The notes below the pieces were generated by a model, which had not been told where the DNA came from, searched no databases, and worked only from the letters and a program-made list of their open reading frames with translations. Below are positions 1-6,229 of a stretch of DNA of 9,880 nucleotides, one piece after another. The position numbers and the translations under genes were made by a program. The first letter of the stretch is position 1; the number at the start of each line of letters is the position of its first letter. Origin of the DNA: Actinomycetes bacterium (GTDB lineage Bacteria; Actinomycetota; Actinomycetes; Actinomycetales; Microbacteriaceae). The stretch spans positions 1 to 9,880 of the forward strand of contig JAEXHA010000111.1 of assembly GCA_023450335.1 (NCBI GenBank), in the 5' to 3' direction.

Positions 1-126
1 GACGGCTACGAGGAGCTGACGACCGGTCTGAAGAACGCGACCGACGGCATCAACGACATGTCCGAGGCTCTGCTGGGCATGATGCGCGCGATCCAGGACC
101 TGGACCAGCAGCTCGCCGGCGGCTGA
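1..126 (+). CDS. C-terminal end of a small helical WXG100/ESAT-6-like protein (5' truncated by window)
   Basis: Only the last 41 codons and the TGA stop are in the window. The visible part is one long amphipathic helix rich in Leu, Met, Asp and Gln (TGLKNATDGINDM, then ALLGMMRAIQDLDQQL) ending in GG. Helical C-termini of this kind are usual in WXG100 (ESAT-6/CFP-10-like) proteins of about 100 residues, which form helical hairpins and are secreted by, or act as partners in, type VII secretion. The W-x-G turn would lie upstream and is not visible, so the family is inferred from composition and from the WXG-like genes that follow. It lies 77 bp upstream of the next gene, separated by a strong hairpin, so it may end the preceding transcription unit. 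Another coiled-coil protein is possible. Confidence 0.6.
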   Translation, partial: DGYEELTTGLKNATDGINDMSEALLGMMRAIQDLDQQLAGG

Positions 127-137
127 ACCACTGTGTG

Positions 138-163
138 GGGCGGGCCGACGCATCGGCCCGCCC
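138..163 (+). terminator. Perfect GC-rich hairpin after the WXG100-like gene
   Basis: An 11-bp perfect stem (138-148 pairs with 153-163) with a 4-nt CGCA loop is followed by TTTC. It begins 12 bp after the stop of the first gene. The stem is strong enough for an intrinsic terminator, but the T-tract is only three bases, as is common in high-GC actinobacteria. It could instead be a 3'-end stabiliser or an intercistronic attenuator, because no convincing promoter is visible in the 40 bp left before the next start codon. Confidence 0.6.
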
Positions 164-203
164 TTTCGGCACCCCGGCATCGACGCATCGGAAATGAGTA
201 CGC

Positions 204-509
204 ATGAGTGTGAAGATCTCCTACGACGAGCTCGGCGAGCTGTACACCAACCTGCTCGCCGTCTCGACCGAGTTCGACGAGGCATCGACCCGTCGCAGCG
301 ATCTGGAGGATGCGGTCGGCCGGCCCTACGGCAACGGCGACCTGCGCTCGGTCACCGGTGACTTCGAGAAGCAGTGGGATGACCGGCGCAACAAACTCAA
401 CGAGGGGCTGAAGAAGGTGACCGACCGCGCCAAGACCGTTCTCGAGGGCTTCGGCGAGTTCGATGTGGAGCTCGCCGCCGAGATCGCCGCCTCGATGCAG
501 GAGGTCTGA
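204..509 (+). CDS. Family S, cassette A: small WXG100-like helical protein with a W-D-D-R-R motif
   Basis: The product has 101 residues, is acidic, and has no signal peptide or membrane segment. It is predicted to be two long helices with a central turn. The conserved motif GDFEKQWDDRR (residues 52-62, Trp58) sits where WXG100 proteins carry W-x-G, but here it reads W-x-D. The cassette B protein at 3916-4254 shares GDFE..W.DRR..L, a following VLEGF (residues 79-83) and an upstream A[VI]G.P[YF] element, so the two are paralogues. The start is ATG 204, with a weak GGAAA 9 bp upstream. The next gene's Shine-Dalgarno is inside its last codons, so the two are translationally linked. By analogy with EsxA/EsxB or the small partners of LXG proteins, it may bind the N-terminal helical domain of the protein encoded next. 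That is inference. No named family is assigned from sequence alone. Confidence 0.85.
   Translation: MSVKISYDELGELYTNLLAVSTEFDEASTRRSDLEDAVGRPYGNGDLRSVTGDFEKQWDDRRNKLNEGLKKVTDRAKTVLEGFGEFDVELAAEIAASMQEV
499..505 (+). promoter_or_regulatory. Strong ribosome binding site for the L gene, inside the end of the S gene
   Basis: AGGAGGT is a near-perfect anti-16S match with 10 nt before ATG 516. It lies within the last codons of the upstream gene, so translation of the two genes is expected to be coupled. It is the strongest Shine-Dalgarno in the window and precedes the largest cassette A protein. Confidence 0.8.
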
Positions 510-515
510 CCCGTC

Positions 516-1754
516 ATGGCAACGCACAACTCGCCGGACGGCCACCCCGTCGAGGTCGTCGGCGGCAACGCCGCCGACATCCAGGATCGCGGTCAGCAGG
601 TCATCAACCTCGGCGCCGCGATGTCGGAGGCCGAGGGCGTGCTCACGCGCCTGGTCGAAGACGGCGCCTACATGCAGGGCGACTCGGTCGACAAACTGCG
701 TGAGGTCTCGGAAGAGGTCTACAAAGAACTGGGGCGCGCCGCCGACCTCTACGTGAAGGTCGGTCCGTACATCAAGGAGTACGGCGACGATCTGGCCTCC
801 GTCCAGTCGGCGCTGACCACCATCGTGAACACGGCCGAATCGGCATGGACCACGTACCAGCAGCGACTGTCCGACTGGCACGATGCGCAGTACTCACCCG
901 TCTCCTATCCTTCGGGCACGTCGCCCAGCGACGACGGTTCGGCGCGCGAGCAGGCGGAGCAGGACCACGCCGATGCCGTCTCCGACGCGAAGGACCTCAA
1001 AGACGAGGCCTACGCCCAGTGGAAGCTGGCCGGCGACGATTTCGATGACCAGTACGACCTGTGGTGGGCGGCATTCGACAAGGCCGTCCGCCACATCCGC
1101 AGTGAGAACAGCAACGGCATCGAGGACGATTGGAAGGACAACCTCGACGGGTTCGTCGACTTCGCCCTCGACGTGCTCGCTGTCGCCGGCGTCGTGCTGG
1201 CCGTGCTGGCGCTCGTCGTCGGTGGGCCGCTCGTTGCCCTCGCCGCCGTCCTGGTGGGTGTGCTCACCCTCGCCGGCACGCTGTGGCAGTACAGCCGCGG
1301 TGATGCGTCGCTGCTCGAACTGGGCATCGCCGTCCTCGGCGTCATCCCCTTCGGCGCGCTCGGCGAGTTCGCCAGCGGCGGTTTCAAAGCCGGCATGCGG
1401 GCCTGGGGCGGGTTCTCGGCCGGCGGGCTCTCGTTCGGTGACGATGTCGCCCGGTGGGGTCTGAGCCTGCGTTCTGCCAGCCCCGCGCAGTGGGTCAGCA
1501 ACATGCGCACCCTCGGCCCGGAGGCCGGCTTCGTCGTCAACAGCTTCGACGAGGTCCTCAGCGCCGTGATGACGGGCCAGGATCCGTTCATGTGGGAGGT
1601 CATCGGCGAACTCGGCACGACCGGGCAGCAGCTCGTGTACGGCGTCTCGGCCGTCGGCCAGCAGTACGCGAACATCATGAACGTGGTCGGGGGTGTGCAG
1701 GGCATCGGCGGGCTCGTCTCCAACCCCGGCGCCATCCGCTGGCCCACGTGGTGA
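516..1754 (+). CDS. Family L, cassette A: T7SS-effector-like protein with helical N-terminus and Gly-rich membrane hairpin
   Basis: The product has 412 residues. Residues 1-120 are an alpha-helical domain with G..AADI...G..I..LG, DK.RE and YG..LA elements, resembling N-terminal targeting domains of large WXG/LXG-type T7SS substrates. A polar Asp/Ala-rich coiled-coil region follows (about 140-200) with spaced aromatics W169, F176, Y180, W183 and F187. Two hydrophobic stretches (about 213-235 and 237-258, containing VVGGPLVAL) could form a membrane hairpin, then a third apolar segment ends in GVIPFG (275-280). The C-terminal 130 residues are Gly-rich and not recognised. There is no signal peptide. 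I see no nuclease, ADP-ribosyltransferase, NADase or peptidase motif. Its paralogue is at 4272-5507; in an 84-residue ungapped stretch over the hydrophobic core I count 38 identities. The role could be a secreted pore-forming or surface effector, or a membrane scaffold; both are inference. Confidence 0.85.
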   Translation: MATHNSPDGHPVEVVGGNAADIQDRGQQVINLGAAMSEAEGVLTRLVEDGAYMQGDSVDKLREVSEEVYKELGRAADLYVKVGPYIKEYGDDLASVQSALTTIVNTAESAWTTYQQRLSDWHDAQYSPVSYPSGTSPSDDGSAREQAEQDHADAVSDAKDLKDEAYAQWKLAGDDFDDQYDLWWAAFDKAVRHIRSENSNGIEDDWKDNLDGFVDFALDVLAVAGVVLAVLALVVGGPLVALAAVLVGVLTLAGTLWQYSRGDASLLELGIAVLGVIPFGALGEFASGGFKAGMRAWGGFSAGGLSFGDDVARWGLSLRSASPAQWVSNMRTLGPEAGFVVNSFDEVLSAVMTGQDPFMWEVIGELGTTGQQLVYGVSAVGQQYANIMNVVGGVQGIGGLVSNPGAIRWPTW

Positions 1755-1782
1755 TTCCGTCGGCTGTGGCAGGGTGGACAGG

Positions 1783-2400
1783 GTGACATCCCTTCGTGAA
1801 GAGCTCGGCGGCGGCCGTGCGGGCGTCCCCTCGTTCCGGCTGATGCTCCCGCCGGGATGGACGATCCTCGACACGTCGACGCAGACAGAGCAGGCGCTGC
1901 TGGGTCGTGCGCGTGAGCGTCTGGGCTCGATCCACCGCCCCGACGCGTATGCCGCACTGTCGCAGCACGTCGAGCACGCCTTGGCGGCGGCCCGCAAGCA
2001 GGGCGCGTTCATGATGATCATGGCCGGCGACGAAGCGCCGCCGTGGTCCACGGTGCCGATCAGCATCCTGGGCACCGTCACCGCGGGGACGCCGGCCGTC
2101 TCCCTCGACCGCATGGTGGCCGACGCCATCGAACGACGCGGCGCGCGCGCTCTCGACGGCAGCCGGCACTTCCTGCGCTGGGTGGATCGACGCACCGCCG
2201 AACTGTCGGGTGAGAAGGTCGGCGCCTACACGGTGGTGTATCTCACGCCTCTTCCCGGCAGCGGGCGGCGGTCGGCCCTGCAGCTGACGGCCACTCTCGC
2301 GCACCCGGTCGAGATCGACCCCGACACCGACCCGCTGATGAAGGCCTGGCTGGCACTGCTGGACGCCAACATCGCCACGTTCGCCTGGATGCCGGCATGA
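1783..2400 (+). CDS. Family X, cassette A: conserved soluble accessory protein of the cassette
   Basis: The product has 205 residues and no membrane segment or signal. I do not recognise the family. The N-terminus reads SLREELGG, then F.L.LPPGW (residues 18-26), then a helical part ending in IHRPD (50-54). The C-terminal half has a striking block, VVYLTPLPGS then RRSALQLTAT (151-171), followed by helix and an ATFAW end. The same layout occurs at 7058-7735. An F-x-x-x-LP-x-GW start and a terminal amphipathic strand/helix recall Mog1/PsbP/DUF1795-like alpha/beta folds; this is only a guess at fold. GTG 1783 is chosen because the homology begins at SLRE and AGGGTGG lies 5 bp upstream; GTG 1774 in frame is an alternative, and a leaderless start behind CAGGGT (1770-1775) is possible. 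It lies 28 bp after the L gene and overlaps the next gene by 4 bp. Confidence 0.85.
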   Translation: MTSLREELGGGRAGVPSFRLMLPPGWTILDTSTQTEQALLGRARERLGSIHRPDAYAALSQHVEHALAAARKQGAFMMIMAGDEAPPWSTVPISILGTVTAGTPAVSLDRMVADAIERRGARALDGSRHFLRWVDRRTAELSGEKVGAYTVVYLTPLPGSGRRSALQLTATLAHPVEIDPDTDPLMKAWLALLDANIATFAWMPA

Positions 2401-2996
2401 CGGCGCTGCGCTTCGACTACGACGAGACCACGGCGATCGTCGTGCCGGGCGACGGCGGCGACGACGCGGCGCAGTGGCCCCGTGCGGCGGCCGAGCGCTT
2501 CGCCGCACACCATGACATGGACCCGCAGCGGCGGGACGCGTTGGAACGCGTTCTCCGTCGCGCCCAGCACGGCGCCGCGTTCGATTCAGCCACCAGCATC
2601 CTGCTGCACGACCCGGGCACCCAGACCTGGGCGCCGCTGCGGCTCACCCTGCTCGAGGGCGGCCTGCCGCCGGCGCAGCAGCGCGAGTACCTGGCCCCGG
2701 CTGGTGTGTTGCGCCCGCAGCTGCGCGGCCATGTCGCACCGGGCCTGGGAGTCGGGTACTCCGCCACGGTGCTCGCCGACGCATCGACCGCCGACATCCG
2801 CTGGCTGTACCTGCCGGGCGGCCGGGCATTCTTCGCCGTGCTCCGCGCCGTTCCCCTCCCGGCGGTGATGGGCCTGGCCGTGGCCGTCGAGAACATCCTC
2901 GAATCCGTTCGCCTCGACGGACTGGAGCCCGGCTCCGCCGACGCCTTCGCGCTCGACCCCCTGGTGCCGCCGGCCGCGACCGGATGGCGTTCATGA
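2397..2996 (+). CDS. Family Y, cassette A: soluble alpha/beta accessory protein
   Basis: The product has 199 residues with no signal peptide or convincing membrane segment. Function is not recognised. Its layout matches the 241-residue protein at 5504-6229: a short beta start (AIVVP), a helix with HHDMDPQRRDALERVLR (38-54), strands with SILLHDP and LRLTLL, then a C-terminal strand-helix unit (about 133-175: WLYLPGGRAFFAVLRAVPLP, then a helix ending NILESVRL). The matching end in the paralogue is VQVTFEPTVP, then a helix ending VVQSLEL. Overall similarity is low, so homology rests on equivalent position plus shared secondary-structure order. Start ATG 2397 overlaps the upstream stop as ATGA, and its own stop overlaps the next start as ATGA, so it is translationally coupled on both sides. 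X and Y have a similar C-terminal strand-helix pattern and may share a fold; this is inference. Confidence 0.8.
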   Translation: MTALRFDYDETTAIVVPGDGGDDAAQWPRAAAERFAAHHDMDPQRRDALERVLRRAQHGAAFDSATSILLHDPGTQTWAPLRLTLLEGGLPPAQQREYLAPAGVLRPQLRGHVAPGLGVGYSATVLADASTADIRWLYLPGGRAFFAVLRAVPLPAVMGLAVAVENILESVRLDGLEPGSADAFALDPLVPPAATGWRS

Positions 2997-3772
2997 CCGA
3001 CGGCGCCGCCACACGGTATGCGCGTGTCGTGGACGACTGGCAGCCGATCGACTGGTGGAAGCTCGAGGCGCGCGCCCTGCAGGGCTCACCATCGATGCGC
3101 CGCGCGATCGCGTACTTCTCGCCTGCCGACGCATGGCGCGATCTCGCCCGGGGTGTCGACCGCATGTGGGCATGGGGGTGCCTGCTGACCCTGTCGCACA
3201 TCGCGAGCTTCACCTTTCCCGCCGTCGCGGCGATGGCGATGGTCGCCTGGATCTTCAACCCCGCCGCAGACGCGCCCGTCGCCCTCGCCGGCATCCTGAC
3301 AGCCGTCGCGGCCCTTATCGGGGGGTTCGGACTGATCACCGAACAGCGACAGCCCTTGGACGTCGATCCCAAGATCGGTCGTCTGCTGGGCGGCCTGCAT
3401 CTGGTCCCCTCGATCATCGCGGCGCTGATCGTGGTGGCCGCGCTGAGCCAGCAGGCTGCGGACGGCGCGTGGGGTCTGGCCGGCATCGGCGCCGACGTCG
3501 TCGTCGGCGCGCTGCACTTCGTGGTGTACCGCGGCCCGGCCGAGGCGGGAACGCAGCGGTGGCGACGCAACTTCGCGCGACTCGAGGCCGCACTCGACGC
3601 GCTGCCCGCCGACGAGCGCGCGCGCATCTACGCGGACCTGCAGCAGGCATTCGACGTGATGGCCGAGCGCCGGATCGTCCCGGCCGACGCGCTGGTGCGC
3701 GCCCGGGAGATCCGACCGGGACTCCTCGGTATGACGATGGCTCCGCGCGACGACCTGCGCCCCGCGTCCTGA
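2993..3772 (+). CDS. Family M, cassette A: four-helix membrane protein with cytoplasmic tail
   Basis: The product has 259 residues from ATG 2993. This start forms an ATGA overlap with the preceding stop; ATG 2984 in frame would add three residues. Residues 1-58 are polar and contain LEARALQGSPSM, matched by LEAIAF.R.PDI in the cassette B protein. Four apolar segments follow at about 60-88, 94-116, 132-152 and 158-179. The C-terminal tail (188-245) is a charged helix with ALPADERARI and ADALVRARE, clearly related to ALPYDERQAI and ADLLERARV in the protein at 6226-7044. It is probably an inner-membrane protein with both ends in the cytoplasm. The conserved tail may dock a cytoplasmic partner such as X or Y. 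An immunity function against a membrane-active L protein would fit the topology, but nothing in the sequence proves it. Confidence 0.85.
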   Translation: MTDGAATRYARVVDDWQPIDWWKLEARALQGSPSMRRAIAYFSPADAWRDLARGVDRMWAWGCLLTLSHIASFTFPAVAAMAMVAWIFNPAADAPVALAGILTAVAALIGGFGLITEQRQPLDVDPKIGRLLGGLHLVPSIIAALIVVAALSQQAADGAWGLAGIGADVVVGALHFVVYRGPAEAGTQRWRRNFARLEAALDALPADERARIYADLQQAFDVMAERRIVPADALVRAREIRPGLLGMTMAPRDDLRPAS

Positions 3773-3797
3773 CGGGTGCACGCCCGCGCGTCCTGAC
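3763..3797 (+). repeat. Short direct repeat spanning the end of the M gene
   Basis: CGCGTCCTGAC occurs at 3763-3773 and again at 3787-3797, a 24-bp period, with CCCG-rich flanks also partly repeated. The first copy contains the TGA stop of the M gene (3770-3772), so it looks like a small tandem duplication at the gene end. No function is evident. Confidence 0.6.
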
Positions 3798-3825
3798 CGG
3801 CGTCCGCCGGAGCCGGGGCCCCGGC
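3797..3825 (+). terminator. Two adjacent GC-only hairpins between the cassettes
   Basis: CCGGCG (3797-3802) pairs perfectly with CGCCGG (3805-3810), and one base later GCCGGGGCCCCGGC (3812-3825) is a perfect 14-bp palindrome. They begin 24 bp after the stop of cassette A. There is no T-tract, so this is at best a weak or Rho-assisted terminator. The 14-bp palindrome could also be an operator for a dimeric regulator upstream of cassette B. The rest of the 143-bp gap holds no other gene or structure I can support. Confidence 0.4.
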
Positions 3826-3873
3826 ATCCACCATGGGCAGTGCTCCCCATCGCGGTGCTGCTGCGGCGCTGAC

Positions 3874-3879
3874 TAGGTT
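3874..3879 (+). promoter_or_regulatory. Possible -10 element for cassette B
   Basis: TAGGTT fits the actinobacterial TAnnnT -10 pattern and lies 36 bp upstream of ATG 3916, which would give a leader of about 30 nt carrying the AGAGGAG ribosome binding site. No good -35 is present at 17-18 bp spacing (the sequence there is CGCGGT). It is the best promoter candidate in the gap between the cassettes. Confidence 0.35.
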
Positions 3880-3915
3880 TCTGGTAGCGGCTTGCAGACG
3901 CCAGAGGAGAACGCC

Positions 3916-4254
3916 ATGACAGACGCGGTGTGGGTCAACTATTCGGTACTGCAGCGCACGAGCAACCGGCTCGGGCGCATCATCGGCGAGCTCGAGGAGG
4001 CCGGCGGTCACGCCGATGCCCTGCGTGACGCGATCGGCAAGCCCTTCGATCGCACCAGCCTGCGCGAGAAGGTCGGCGACTTCGAAGGCCGGTGGAACGA
4101 CCGCCGCGGTGACCTCATCCGCGACATCACCAAGATCCACGAACACGTCGTGGGCGTGCTCGAGGGCTTCAGCGACTGGGACTCCGAGACCGCCGCGCAG
4201 ATGGACGTCGACGCTTCCGGCGTCAGCGACGCGACCCGGCCGACACCGGCCTGA
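3916..4254 (+). CDS. Family S, cassette B: small WXG100-like helical protein
   Basis: The product has 112 residues. ATG 3916 is chosen because AGAGGAG (3903-3909) sits 6 bp upstream; a TTG at 3892 would place that site inside the coding region. It is a predicted two-helix hairpin with motif GDFEGRWNDRRGDL (54-67, Trp60), aligned with cassette A's GDFEKQWDDRRNKL, and a following VLEGF (81-85). As in cassette A, W-x-G is replaced by W-x-D. The C-terminal 15-20 residues are a polar Ser/Thr/Pro/Asp-rich tail absent from the cassette A copy. The L gene starts 17 bp downstream. A role as small helical partner of the L protein is inferred from gene order conserved in both cassettes. Confidence 0.85.
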   Translation: MTDAVWVNYSVLQRTSNRLGRIIGELEEAGGHADALRDAIGKPFDRTSLREKVGDFEGRWNDRRGDLIRDITKIHEHVVGVLEGFSDWDSETAAQMDVDASGVSDATRPTPA

Positions 4255-4271
4255 GCACGGAGACGACACAC

Positions 4272-5507
4272 ATGAGGATGGAACAATCGCCGCGCGGCCG
4301 TGAGATCGAGACGCTCGAGGGCGACGCCGCCGAGATCAAGAGCAATGGTCGACGCATCCGGTCGATCGGCAGCCAGATGAAGGGCAGCGCGGACGTCCTC
4401 GAAGGTCTCGTCACCGGCGAGGACGGTCAGAAGGGCAAGGCCATCGACAAGATCCGCGAGATCGTCGGTGACACCTACGTCGAACTGCGCCGGGCCGGCA
4501 ACATGTACGAGCCGACCGGGCCGGTTCTCATCGCCTACGGCGCCGCGGTGGCCGACCTGCAGCCGCGCATCCGCGTGGCCGTCGACAACTGTCGTGAATC
4601 GTGGTCGGCGTACGACGCGGCCCCGGGATGGCGGGAGGGACGGCCGTTCCCCTGGATGCCGACCGACCCTGAGCAGGCTGCAGAAGCCACCGAGACCGAC
4701 GAAGCCAAGCAAGCCCTCTACGAGGCGTGGCAGTCCGACGCCCGCAACTTCGACAGCCTCTACGACGATTGGTCGACGGCATTCAGCACCGCCGAACGCG
4801 GCATCGGCGAAGTGCTCGACGGTGCGATCGAAGACAGCTTCTGGGACAACGTCGACGGCGTCGTCTCGGTCGTGCTCGAGGTGCTCAGCGTCGTCGGTCT
4901 CATCGTGGCGATCGCCGGCATCATCATCGGCGGCCCGATCTTCGCGCTCATCGGCGCCGTCATCGGCGTCGTGACGCTGCTGCTGACCGCCTACCAGGTG
5001 CTGCGCGACGACGCCGGCATGGACAAGCTCATCATCGCGTTGATAGGCGTGATCCCTATCGGCAAACTCGGCAAGCTGTTCCAGGGCAAGGCTGGTCTGC
5101 TCGACTTCGGCGCCGAGATGGTCACCGCCTTCCGGCCGAGTGCGTGGTCGGCCGCGGCGGGGCAGCTGCGCAGCATCACGCTGGTCTCCAGGCTCGCAGG
5201 CGGGGGGCTCGGCGGCTTCACGCAGGGGCTGCGCGGGCTGTGGACGATGAACAACCCGAACGGGATCGGCGACATCATGACCCGCTTCATGTTCGGCAAG
5301 AACACCACGGGGCTGAGCGATCTCGCCGACAGCGTCGGCGGCGCGGCGCGCGGATGGTGCCCGTCCACGACGCTGTCGGCGGCGTGGGAAGGCATGTACA
5401 CGATGGCGTCGGGCGCCTGGGGCATCGGCGACAAGATCGCCGGCTGGACCGGCAACGCCGACCGCAAGCCCAGCGCCCTGTTCCCGTGGGTGGGGGCGTT
5501 CCTGTGA
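4272..5507 (+). CDS. Family L, cassette B: T7SS-effector-like protein with Gly-rich membrane hairpin
   Basis: The product has 411 residues, one fewer than its cassette A paralogue, with the same architecture. The helical N-terminal domain (1-115) has G.AAEIK.NG..I..IG, DKIRE and YGAAVADLQ elements. A polar linker carries W153, F160, Y164, W167 and F171, spaced as in cassette A. The hydrophobic hairpin is at about 196-219 and 221-243 (IIIGGPIFAL), followed by an apolar segment ending GVIPIG (259-264). A Gly/Trp-rich C-terminus of about 140 residues follows, including GGGLGG (310-315) and single Cys residues at 107 and 363. There is no signal peptide and no recognisable toxin active site. ATG 4272 has a weak ACGGAG about 10 bp upstream; ATG 4278 in frame is an alternative. 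The stop overlaps the next gene's GTG by 4 bp. A pore-forming or membrane-inserted effector is possible but inferred. Confidence 0.85.
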   Translation: MRMEQSPRGREIETLEGDAAEIKSNGRRIRSIGSQMKGSADVLEGLVTGEDGQKGKAIDKIREIVGDTYVELRRAGNMYEPTGPVLIAYGAAVADLQPRIRVAVDNCRESWSAYDAAPGWREGRPFPWMPTDPEQAAEATETDEAKQALYEAWQSDARNFDSLYDDWSTAFSTAERGIGEVLDGAIEDSFWDNVDGVVSVVLEVLSVVGLIVAIAGIIIGGPIFALIGAVIGVVTLLLTAYQVLRDDAGMDKLIIALIGVIPIGKLGKLFQGKAGLLDFGAEMVTAFRPSAWSAAAGQLRSITLVSRLAGGGLGGFTQGLRGLWTMNNPNGIGDIMTRFMFGKNTTGLSDLADSVGGAARGWCPSTTLSAAWEGMYTMASGAWGIGDKIAGWTGNADRKPSALFPWVGAFL

Positions 5508-6229
5508 CCGACGCCACGACCGTGCGGGCATCGGGCCCGACCGATGAGGCCGCCCGGCCGACCGGTCAACCGACCGCAGAGCCCGCCGCCGCGACCGGCC
5601 CGCCCGAGGGATGGGGTGCGGGTATGTGGCGACTGTCGGGCCACAGCGAGGTGCCGGGATGGCTGCTGCTGCCGGCCCAGGTCGACGATACCGACGCCTG
5701 GGTCGCAGCCGGCGTGGCCGAGATCGAATCCGCCTGGCAGGAGCACTGGCGGCCCGAGCAGGCCCCCGTCGTGGCCGCTCTGCTGCGCAACGGACTGATC
5801 GCCCGCCCCGACGAGGCTGCCCTCGCCTTTCAGCTGTGGCCGGTCCCGGCGCCGCTGGTCGCCCACGTGCACGCATCGTTCGGCGCGCGTCCGGCCGGCC
5901 TCGTACTCGGGCCCGACGACGGTGTGCTATACGACGCGGCCGGACTGGGACAAGGGATCCAGCTCCCGCTGCGCGTGCACGACGACGCCGCCGGCGTCGA
6001 CCTCATCGGAGTGCAGCTGGTCTTCCTCTCGGCCGACGCCGCCGTCCAGGTGACCTTCGAACCCACCGTCCCCGAACTGTTCGGCATGCTCGTCGGACAG
6101 TTCCACGCCGTCGTGCAGTCGCTGGAGCTGGTCGGTCCCGACGGGCAGCCGGTGCTCGCGCACGCGCCGCAGGGATTCCCCGACGCCGCCGCCGACGCGA
6201 CGTGGCCTGGTAGCCTGCCCGCAGTATGA
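5504..6229 (+). CDS. Family Y, cassette B: soluble accessory protein with a Pro/Thr-rich N-terminal extension
   Basis: The product has 241 residues from GTG 5504, which overlaps the L stop as GTGA; the G-rich run GTGGGTGGGGG just upstream can act as ribosome binding site. Residues 8-36 are low-complexity Pro/Thr/Ala and likely disordered; cassette A's copy lacks them. The folded part has WLLLPAQVDD (53-62), a helix with EIESAWQEHWRPEQ (73-86), and a helix-strand unit ending in a Trp/Pro-rich strand (111-117). It ends with VQVTFEPTVP (181-190) and a helix ending VVQSLELV. These elements occur in the same order in the 199-residue protein at 2397-2996, although identity is low. Function is not recognised. 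The stop overlaps the M start as ATGA, as in cassette A, so Y-M is a fixed gene pair. Confidence 0.8.
   Translation: MTDATTVRASGPTDEAARPTGQPTAEPAAATGPPEGWGAGMWRLSGHSEVPGWLLLPAQVDDTDAWVAAGVAEIESAWQEHWRPEQAPVVAALLRNGLIARPDEAALAFQLWPVPAPLVAHVHASFGARPAGLVLGPDDGVLYDAAGLGQGIQLPLRVHDDAAGVDLIGVQLVFLSADAAVQVTFEPTVPELFGMLVGQFHAVVQSLELVGPDGQPVLAHAPQGFPDAAADATWPGSLPAV
6208..6216 (+). promoter_or_regulatory. Possible extended -10 promoter inside the end of the Y gene
   Basis: TGGTAGCCT matches an extended -10 (TGn followed by TAnnnT) and lies 9 nt before ATG 6226, so a transcript would start about 2-3 nt upstream of the start codon, essentially leaderless. No clear -35 is present, which is typical for extended -10 promoters. 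It could express M and X of cassette B independently of S and L. Confidence 0.35.

Noticed and set aside
516..900. Assignment of the L N-terminus to the named LXG toxin domain
   Set aside because: It is helical and in the right gene context, but no clear L-x-G signature is visible, so only a general resemblance is stated.
1365..1754. Possible C-terminal toxin domain in the L proteins, as in polymorphic toxins
   Set aside because: The C-termini of both L proteins have the same length and weak overall similarity, with no visible catalytic motif. No toxin activity can be claimed from sequence.
894..2195. Long minus-strand open frame of 433 codons opposite the L and X genes
   Set aside because: It is a by-product of GC-rich codon bias opposite real genes. 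It is low-complexity Arg/Pro/Ala/Gly and has no homologous counterpart opposite cassette B that keeps conserved residues.
3892..3915. TTG start at 3892 for the cassette B S gene
   Set aside because: AGAGGAG at 3903-3909 is ideally placed for ATG 3916 and would lie inside the coding sequence with the TTG start.
4008..5876. Very long minus-strand open frame of 622 codons
   Set aside because: It lies opposite three well-supported paralogous genes, is Arg/Ala/Pro-rich without domain motifs, and crosses their boundaries. It is a shadow frame.
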